Shown one piece after another: positions 50,888-56,285 of a stretch of 56,285 nucleotides of DNA (positions are counted from its first letter, which is position 1; the number at the start of each line of letters is the position of its first letter). This DNA is from Burkholderiales bacterium. Lineage in GTDB: Bacteria; Pseudomonadota; Gammaproteobacteria; Burkholderiales; Burkholderiaceae_C. Where the stretch lies: NCBI GenBank assembly GCA_016223165.1, contig JACRPO010000021.1:1-56285 (forward strand), given 5' to 3'. A model generated the notes under the pieces. The model was not told the DNA's origin. It was given only the letters and a program-made list of their open reading frames with translations, and made no database searches. The position numbers and the translations under genes were made by a program.

Positions 50888-52381
50888 ATGGATGCCGTGC
50901 AGGCCGCGTTCGGCCTCGTCTTCGAGCCCTACGTGCTGCTGGTGATCCTGCTGTCGGCGATCTACGGCCTGTTCGTCGGCGCCATCCCGGGGCTGACGGC
51001 GACGATGGCCACGGCGCTGCTCGTGCCCGTCACCTTCTTCATGGCGCCGGTGCCGGCGGTGGCGGCCATCGTCACGGCCACCGCGATGGCCATCTTCAGC
51101 GGCGACATCCCGAGCGCGCTCTTGCGCATGCCGGGCACGCCGGCGAGCGCGGCCTACACCGACGAGGCCTACCTGCTCACCAAGAGCGGCCGGCCCGAGC
51201 TCGCGCTCGGCGCGGGCCTCGTCTTCTCGGTGGCGGGCGGCATCTTCGGCGTGCTCGTGCTCGTCGTCGCGGCGCCGGCGCTGGCCGAGATCGCGCTCAA
51301 GTTCAGCAGCTTCGAGTACTTCTGGCTCGTCATGCTGGGCTTCACCTGCGCCATCTTCATCGCCGGCGACGACAAGCTCAAGGGCTGCGTGTCGCTGCTG
51401 CTCGGGCTGCTCATCTCCTGCGTCGGCCTCGAGAACCCGGCCGCGGCGCCGCGCTGGACGCTCGGCAACGTCGAGCTGATGGGCGGCATTGCGCTGATCC
51501 CGCTGATGATCGGCATGTTCGCGGTGTCCGAGGTGCTGCGCTATGCCGTGGCGCAGGTGAAGCCGGTCATGGCCGCCGAGCAGCCGCTGGGCAACGTCTT
51601 CGCCGGGCAGTGGGCCCTGCTCAAGCGGTACCCGCGGCAGCTCTTCCGCGGCTCGGTGCTAGGCACCGCGGTCGGCGCCCTGCCCGGCGCCGGCGCCGAC
51701 ATCGCGGCCTGGATGTCCTACGCCGTCTCCAAGCGCTTCAGCAAGGAGCCCGAGAAGTTCGGCACCGGGCATGTCGAAGGCATCGTCGAGTCGGGCGCGG
51801 CGAACAACGCCGCGCTCGGCGGCGCGTGGATCCCGGCGCTCGTCTTCGGCATCCCGGGCGACTCGATCACGGCCATCGCGATCGGCGTGCTGTACATGAA
51901 GAACATGAACCCGGGGCCGACGCTGTTCGTGCACAACCCGCAGAACATCTACGCCGTGTTCATCGTCTTCATCCTCGCGCAGCTGCTGATGCTGCCGCTC
52001 GGCTGGGTGGCCATCAAGGCGGCCAAGCAGGTGCTCCGGATCCCGGCGGCGGTGCTGATGCCGCTCATCCTGCTCTTCTGCATCGTCGGCAGCTTCGCCA
52101 TCAACAACAGCCTGTTCGGCGTGCTGGTGATGGCGGTGGCCGGCGTGGTGGCGTTCTTCATGGAACGCTGGGGCTTCCCGGTCGCCCCCACCATCCTCGG
52201 CGTCGTGCTGGGCACGATGCTCGAGGAGCACTTCTTCTCGAGCCTCGTGAAGGCCGACGGCAATGCGCTCGCGTTCTTCGAGCGGCCGATCGCCGGCGCG
52301 CTGGGCGCATTGACGATCCTCGTCTGGCTGTGGCCGCTGCGCGCGGTGTTCGCCCGGCGCGCGCCGCCGGCGACTGCGTGA
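50888..52381 (+). CDS. Tripartite tricarboxylate transporter large permease (TctA)
   Basis: A 497-residue permease with about eleven membrane helices. The signature loops are GAIPGLTATMATALLVPVTF near the start and GALPGAGADIAAWMSYAVSK near residue 265. Ion-gradient-driven uptake of a carboxylate with the Bug receptor is the family role. ATG 50888 follows GAAGAGG. It ends the tctCBA operon. Confidence 0.92.
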   Translation: MDAVQAAFGLVFEPYVLLVILLSAIYGLFVGAIPGLTATMATALLVPVTFFMAPVPAVAAIVTATAMAIFSGDIPSALLRMPGTPASAAYTDEAYLLTKSGRPELALGAGLVFSVAGGIFGVLVLVVAAPALAEIALKFSSFEYFWLVMLGFTCAIFIAGDDKLKGCVSLLLGLLISCVGLENPAAAPRWTLGNVELMGGIALIPLMIGMFAVSEVLRYAVAQVKPVMAAEQPLGNVFAGQWALLKRYPRQLFRGSVLGTAVGALPGAGADIAAWMSYAVSKRFSKEPEKFGTGHVEGIVESGAANNAALGGAWIPALVFGIPGDSITAIAIGVLYMKNMNPGPTLFVHNPQNIYAVFIVFILAQLLMLPLGWVAIKAAKQVLRIPAAVLMPLILLFCIVGSFAINNSLFGVLVMAVAGVVAFFMERWGFPVAPTILGVVLGTMLEEHFFSSLVKADGNALAFFERPIAGALGALTILVWLWPLRAVFARRAPPATA

Positions 52382-52426
52382 CAGAGTTGCCGGGTTGCGC
52401 GCTCGCTGACATCTTGCGACGATGCC

Positions 52427-52445
52427 GTCCCCGAGTCCGGGGGAC
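52427..52445 (+). terminator. Hairpin after tctA
   Basis: GTCCCC-GAGTCC-GGGGGAC forms a 6-bp GC stem 46 bp after the tctA stop. No T-tract follows, so it may be a weak or Rho-assisted terminator. Confidence 0.45.
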
Positions 52446-52471
52446 GATGCATGGCGGCCTTCCCAAAAGGG

Positions 52472-52488
52472 TTGGCATGGTTGGTGCA
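52472..52488 (+). promoter_or_regulatory. Possible sigma-54 promoter of galU
   Basis: TTGGCATGGTTGGTGCA matches TTGGCAYG-N4-TTGCW closely: the invariant GG (52474-52475) and GC (52486-52487) are exactly 10 bp apart. It lies about 90 bp before the galU start. No enhancer-binding site was identified. Confidence 0.4.
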
Positions 52489-52577
52489 ATATCGTCGCCG
52501 TGCTGGCCGCTTCGGCCATGCCGAAGGGTTCAGCGGTGCCGGCCGTTCCGGTAACCAGCGAGGATTGCGAAGAGACG

Positions 52578-53453
52578 ATGACTTCGAGCCAGATCCGCAA
52601 GGCCGTCTTCCCCGTGGCAGGCCTGGGTACCCGCTTCCTGCCGGCCACGAAGGCGCAGGCCAAGGAAATGCTGCCGGTCGTTGACAAACCCCTCATCCAG
52701 TACGCGGTCGAGGAGGCCTATGCCGCCGGCGTGCGCGAGATGATCTTCGTGACCGGGCGCCACAAACGCTCCATCGAGGACCATTTCGACCTCACCTGGG
52801 AGCTCGAGCAGGCGCTCGAGCAGTCCGGCAAGCAGGAACTCCTCGACGTGGTGCGGCGCGTGAAGCCCGACGACATGGAGTGCGTCTACGTGCGGCAGGC
52901 GCAGGCACTGGGCCTGGGCCATGCGGTGATGTGCGCGAACCGGCTCATCAACGACGAGCCGTTCGCGGTGCTGCTCGCCGATGACCTGATGATCGGCGAG
53001 GTGCCGGTGCTGGCGCAGATGGTGCAGCAGTTCGAGAAGTGGCACACCTCCATCCTCGCCGTGCGCGAGGTGCCCTACGACCAGACGCGCCGCTACGGCA
53101 TCGTCGACGGCGATGCCGTCGACAAAGTGACGGTGGACGTGCGGCGCATCGTCGAGAAGCCGGCGCCCGAGGTGGCGCCATCACGCCTGGGCGTCGCGGG
53201 GCGCTACATCCTCACGCCGGGCATCTTCAAGGAGCTCGCCAGCGGCGTGCGCGGCGTGGGCGGCGAGATCCAGCTGACCGACGGCATCGCGGCGCTGCTC
53301 AAGCGCGAGAAGGTGCATGCCTTCCGCTACGAGGGCACGCGCTACGACTGCGGCAGCCGCGAGGGCTTTCTCGAAGCGAACGTCGAGCTGGCGCTGGCGC
53401 ACCCGCAGCTCGGGCCGGCGTTCCGCGAATACCTCGTGCGCCTGGTGCGTTGA
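52578..53453 (+). CDS. galU: UTP-glucose-1-phosphate uridylyltransferase
   Basis: A 291-residue nucleotidyltransferase making UDP-glucose for exopolysaccharide, LPS and osmoprotectant synthesis. The nucleotide-binding signature is AGLGTRFLPATKAQAKEMLP, followed by VDKPLIQYAVEEA, LGLGHAVMCA, the metal-binding LLADDLMIG and RYILTPGIF. Length is normal. The ATG at 52578 follows GAAGAGACG. It stands alone, ending at a perfect GC hairpin. Confidence 0.93.
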   Translation: MTSSQIRKAVFPVAGLGTRFLPATKAQAKEMLPVVDKPLIQYAVEEAYAAGVREMIFVTGRHKRSIEDHFDLTWELEQALEQSGKQELLDVVRRVKPDDMECVYVRQAQALGLGHAVMCANRLINDEPFAVLLADDLMIGEVPVLAQMVQQFEKWHTSILAVREVPYDQTRRYGIVDGDAVDKVTVDVRRIVEKPAPEVAPSRLGVAGRYILTPGIFKELASGVRGVGGEIQLTDGIAALLKREKVHAFRYEGTRYDCGSREGFLEANVELALAHPQLGPAFREYLVRLVR

Positions 53454-53458
53454 CCGGG

Positions 53459-53484
53459 GCGCGGCCCGGTCCCCCGGGCCGCGC
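53459..53484 (+). terminator. Hairpin after galU
   Basis: A perfect 11-bp stem, GCGCGGCCCGG / CCGGGCCGCGC, around TCCC begins 6 bp after the galU stop. It lacks a U-tract but is well placed as the terminator. Confidence 0.65.
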
Positions 53485-53654
53485 GTGCGTTGGGCGCGTC
53501 GGGGCGGACGGCGGCCCGTTGCTCGGGATCTGACGCCCGGCGTCTGAAGTGAAAGGACAGTCTTTTGGCGGCGCGTTGCGGTCGCTCGCGGGCGGCGGTG
53601 TTGCGTGCCACCACAGTGGCGGCAGGCCGCTGCCGGTGCCCGCGTTCGCAGGCC

Positions 53655-53753
53655 CATCGCGGGCGACCGACTTGAGGCTGCCACCGCTTCCTCATCAACA
53701 CCGTCGTGCCCTGCAACCGTCCGTCCGACCGCGAACAAGTGCCTGCGCCCGCG
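53655..53753 (-). repeat. Dispersed repeat, inverted partial copy
   Basis: The complement of this stretch aligns with the middle of copy 1 (shared blocks ACCGACTT, CTCATCAACACCG, GCAACC, GACCGCGAA and TGCGCCCGCG on the plus strand here). With the adjoining direct copy it forms a head-to-head inverted pair. Confidence 0.65.
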
Positions 53754-53756
53754 GGC

Positions 53757-53997
53757 ACCGGCATCGGCCTGCGGCACCGACGGTGGCGTGCCACCGGGTG
53801 GCATGCTCGCCGTGGTGGCAGGGCGTGGGGTGTGGAGGCCGCGGACGCAGGGAGGATTCGCGGTCGCCTCCCGGGTTGCAAGTCGAAGCGGTGTTGAAGA
53901 GGTGGGGCTCGCGGGCAAAAGTCGGTGCCCCGCGAGCGGCGACCGGAGACCGCGCCCTCCGCACCCGCGCCCCGCCACGGCCTACGCACGCACGGCG
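53757..53997 (+). repeat. Dispersed ~240-bp intergenic repeat, copy 2
   Basis: The direct-orientation counterpart of 6595-6835, nearly identical over its core. The 714-bp gap between galU and mdh holds this copy, the inverted partial copy and two hairpins. No gene is recognised in it. Confidence 0.8.
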
Positions 53998-54086
53998 TGT
54001 GCAGACCCCCGTGCCAAGCGAACGACCGCAATGCGCCGCAACCCGAGGGTCCGGTGCGCCGCGCGCGGTGGAGCACCTGAAGTGCG

Positions 54087-54109
54087 ATGGGCCCGCGCCG
54101 CGGGCCCAT
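54087..54109. terminator. Perfect palindrome beyond mdh
   Basis: ATGGGCCCGCG and its exact complement, separated by one base, end 58 bp past the mdh stop. It is followed by TTTGCTTCTC only on the plus strand. It could act as a bidirectional barrier between the repeat locus and mdh. Confidence 0.5.
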
Positions 54110-54167
54110 TTGCTTCTCAGTTCATCGGCTCATCTGCCGGCCGGCCGCGGCGCCGGCGGCGGCCGCA

Positions 54168-55154
54168 TCAGAGCAGGTGCTTGACGCCATCCTGCTCGCT
54201 TTGCAGCTCGGCCAGCGTCTTGTTGATGCACTCCTGCGAGAAGGCGTCGATCTCGAGGCCGGCAACGATCTTGTACTTGCCGCCTTCGCAGGTGACGGGG
54301 TAGCCGAACATCACGTCCTTCGGGATGCCGTATTCGCCGTTGCTCGGCACGCCCATCGTCACCCACTCGCCGTTTGTGCCGAGCGCCCAGTCGCGCATGT
54401 GGTCGATGGCGGCGTTGGCGGCGCTGGCGGCGCTCGACAGGCCGCGTGCCTCGATGATGGCGGCGCCGCGCTTGCCCACGGTGGGCAGGAAGACGTCCTT
54501 GTTCCAGGCCTGGTCGTTGATCATCGCCTTCACGCTCTGGCCTTCGATGGTGGCGAAGCGGTAGTCGGCGTACATCGTCGGCGAATGGTTGCCCCAGACG
54601 CCGAGCTTCCTGATCGCCGCCACCGGCTTGCCCGTCTTGGCCGCGATCTGGCTCGCCGCGCGGTTGTGGTCCAGGCGCAGCATGGCGGTGAAGTTCTCGC
54701 GCGGCAGCTCGGGCGCGCTCTTCATTGCGATCCAGGCATTGGTGTTGGCGGGGTTGCCGACCACGAGCACCTTGACGTTGCGGCTGGCCTTGTCGTTCAG
54801 GGCCTTGCCCTGGCCGATGAAGATCTTGCCGTTGATCGACAGCAACTCGGCGCGCTCCATGCCCGCCTTGCGCGGCATCGAGCCGACGAGCAGCGCGTAG
54901 TCGGTGTCCTTGAAAGCGGTCATCGGGTCGCTATGCGCTTCCATGCCGTGCAGCAGCGGGAAGGCGCAGTCCTCGAGTTCCATCATCACGCCCTTGAGCG
55001 CCTTCTGCGGGCCCTCGACCGGCACTTCGAGCAACTGCAGGATCACCGGCTGGTCCTTGCCGAGCATCTCGCCGCTGGCGATGCGGAACAGCAGCGCATA
55101 ACCGATCTGGCCGGCGGCGCCGGTGACGGCAACGCGGACGGGCTTCTTGCTCAT
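54168..55154 (-). CDS. mdh: Malate dehydrogenase
   Basis: A 328-residue NAD-dependent TCA-cycle enzyme of the betaproteobacterial/cytosolic-type group. It has the Rossmann motif VTGAAGQIGYALLFRIASGE, the substrate-loop region GSMPRKAGMER (where GARPRGPGMER is more usual), GNPANTNA and active-site H190 in VWGNHSPTMYADYR. Length is normal. Divergent from a GntR gene across a 122-bp gap, the standard Burkholderiales arrangement before the sdh operon. Confidence 0.94.
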   Translation of the reverse strand: MSKKPVRVAVTGAAGQIGYALLFRIASGEMLGKDQPVILQLLEVPVEGPQKALKGVMMELEDCAFPLLHGMEAHSDPMTAFKDTDYALLVGSMPRKAGMERAELLSINGKIFIGQGKALNDKASRNVKVLVVGNPANTNAWIAMKSAPELPRENFTAMLRLDHNRAASQIAAKTGKPVAAIRKLGVWGNHSPTMYADYRFATIEGQSVKAMINDQAWNKDVFLPTVGKRGAAIIEARGLSSAASAANAAIDHMRDWALGTNGEWVTMGVPSNGEYGIPKDVMFGYPVTCEGGKYKIVAGLEIDAFSQECINKTLAELQSEQDGVKHLL

Positions 55155-55254
55155 GAGGGGCTCCTGGCGATGCGGCCGGACGAGGTGTCCGGCGCGGGGA
55201 TGGATTGCGGGGGCGGTGTCGGGGGCGGGATTCTACCGAGCGGCCTGACGCTAC

Positions 55255-55268
55255 TCTTATGTCTTATG
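55255..55268. promoter_or_regulatory. Tandem TCTTATG heptamers at the gntR start
   Basis: Two adjacent TCTTATG copies (55255-55261 and 55262-55268) lie in the mdh-gntR gap at the most upstream gntR start codon. They are plausible half-sites for the encoded GntR-UTRA protein. Confidence 0.4.
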
Positions 55269-55276
55269 AAGGACTG

Positions 55277-56128
55277 ATGCAAGACAATCGCGCCATGGCT
55301 CCCACGGCAGACACCGCTACGCCGGCGCGCGAAGATGCGACGCCCCGGGCAGCGGCTGCGCCGGCCTCGGCGGCCGCGCCGGGCCCGGGTCCGGGGCCGG
55401 GTCCAGGCCCGCTCCCGGCCTTCGTGCCCCTGTACCAGCAGATCAAGTCGCTGCTGCTGCGCAGCCTGGCACTCGGCGAATGGCAGCCCGGCCAGCCCAT
55501 TCCGAGCGAGGTCGAACTGGCCGCGCGCTTCAAGGTCAGCCAGGGAACGGTGCGCAAGGCCATCGACGAGATGGCGGCCGAGAACCTCGTCGTGCGGCGG
55601 CAGGGCCGGGGCACCTTCGTGGCCACGCACGCCGAGGAAGGCACGCGCTATCGCTTCCTGCGCCTGGCCACCGATGCCGGGGCGCCGCCGCTGCTCAGGC
55701 GCCGCCTGCTCGACTGCCGCCGCATGCGCAGCAACGAGGCCGTGGCGCGGGCGTTGCGCCTGGCCACCGGCGACCCGGTGGTGGAGGTGCGCCGACTGCT
55801 GCTGGACGACGACAAGCCGGTCGTCCTCGACCACCTCTGGCTGCCCGGCGCCGACTTCAAGGGGCTCGATGCGAGCAAGCTCGAGCAATGGCGCGGCCCG
55901 CTCTACCGGCTGTTCGAAGCCGAGTACTCGGTGCGCATGATCCGCGCCGAGGAGAAGATCCGGGCCGTGGCGGCCGCCGCCGACGAGGCTGCGCTGCTGC
56001 AACTGCCCGTGGGCGCGCCGTTGCTGCTGGTCGAACGGCGTTCGTTCAGCTACGGCGACCGCCCTGTCGAACTGCGTCGCGGCCTCTATCACACCGACGG
56101 GCACCACTATCGGAACGAGCTGAACTGA
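55277..56128 (+). CDS. GntR-family regulator with UTRA domain (HutC type)
   Basis: 283 residues if translation starts at ATG 55277 (GAAGGA upstream); 55259 and 55295 are alternatives. After an Ala/Pro tail with a GPGPGPGPGPLP repeat comes the winged helix (YQQIKSLLLRSLALGEWQPG, then PSEVELAARFKVSQGTVRKA), then the UTRA effector domain (VARALRLATGDPVVEVRRLL to the end). It is located between mdh and the presumed sdhC, so it likely regulates TCA-cycle genes in response to a small metabolite (inferred). Confidence 0.88.
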   Translation: MQDNRAMAPTADTATPAREDATPRAAAAPASAAAPGPGPGPGPGPLPAFVPLYQQIKSLLLRSLALGEWQPGQPIPSEVELAARFKVSQGTVRKAIDEMAAENLVVRRQGRGTFVATHAEEGTRYRFLRLATDAGAPPLLRRRLLDCRRMRSNEAVARALRLATGDPVVEVRRLLLDDDKPVVLDHLWLPGADFKGLDASKLEQWRGPLYRLFEAEYSVRMIRAEEKIRAVAAAADEAALLQLPVGAPLLLVERRSFSYGDRPVELRRGLYHTDGHHYRNELN

Positions 56129-56285
56129 GGCGAGCAGGGGGCCCGCGACCGCGTTCCGGCCCGCCGGGCCCTCGGCTTCGCGTAAGCCTGCTGCATTGCA
56201 ATAGACTTCATCGGTTGCGCAGGCCGGGCGCGCCTCCAGGGCTGGCCGACCGGCGAAGCGACGATCCGATCAAAGCACGACAAGC
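56129..56285 (+). other. Leader region, probably upstream of sdhC
   Basis: The last 157 bp contain no start of a recognised gene. By gene order in related genomes, sdhC should follow just outside. The AT-richer segment CTGCATTGCAATAGACTTCA (56191-56210) is the likeliest place for its promoter, but no box is certain. Confidence 0.35.

Noticed and set aside
53549..54184. Several open frames in the galU-mdh gap
   Set aside because: They run through the dispersed repeat and its inverted copy, do not match the frames in the other copy in a conserved way, and have no motifs or ribosome sites.

Overview
The window is a high-GC chromosomal segment of a Burkholderiales bacterium, most like the Rubrivivax/Leptothrix/Piscinibacter group. 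I infer this from the mdh / divergent GntR-UTRA layout that normally precedes the sdh operon, the TctCBA transporter with a Bug-type receptor, the serC-serA operon, and phasin-like and BktB-like thiolase genes. No rRNA, tRNA or CRISPR array was recognised.

Left edge, 1-5022: an accessory region. It holds the 5' end of an IS630-type transposase, two long attC-like integron recombination sites (640-769 and 2932-3068) bounding a cassette with one gene for a membrane-anchored NACHT NTPase (probable anti-phage NLR-like protein), reverse-strand genes of unknown function on both sides, and a frameshifted relic. No integrase is in view.

5310-10607: a BktB-like thiolase with a strong terminator, a dispersed ~240-bp repeat, and a 1,214-residue protein that joins a DyP-type peroxidase to a P450-like haem domain.

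10683-30147: a signalling island. A tight four-gene minus-strand operon encodes two hybrid histidine kinases with a nearly identical HisKA-HATPase-REC-REC half, a stand-alone HPt protein and a REC-adenylate cyclase, which together look like a complete phosphorelay to cAMP. Next to it, between ~150-bp direct repeats, is an MFS / cyclic-nucleotide-binding / ATP-grasp triple fusion, followed by a secreted beta-helix protein, a MITE-like palindrome, a winged-helix-REC protein whose cyclase domain has lost both metal aspartates, and a cyclase-AAA-TPR protein. A working idea is that cAMP made under phosphorelay control acts on the CNB domain of the ligase-exporter fusion.

30416-47972: mostly metabolic and housekeeping genes. 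These are an MTA/MTI phosphorylase, a crotonase, serA, serC, a phasin-like protein, a FabH-type synthase, a Sel1-SLT transglycosylase, an EamA exporter, a lipoprotein truncated haemoglobin with a DUF3034-like barrel, exonuclease I, a TetR regulator with a clear promoter and operator, a hydrolase-glycosyltransferase fusion, an MddA-like methyltransferase, a lipoprotein metallo-hydrolase and a 47-residue membrane peptide.

48109-56285: a CitE-like lyase divergent from tctCBA, galU with a possible sigma-54 promoter, a second locus of the dispersed repeat arranged as an inverted pair, mdh, and the divergent GntR regulator. The right edge probably lies just before sdhC.
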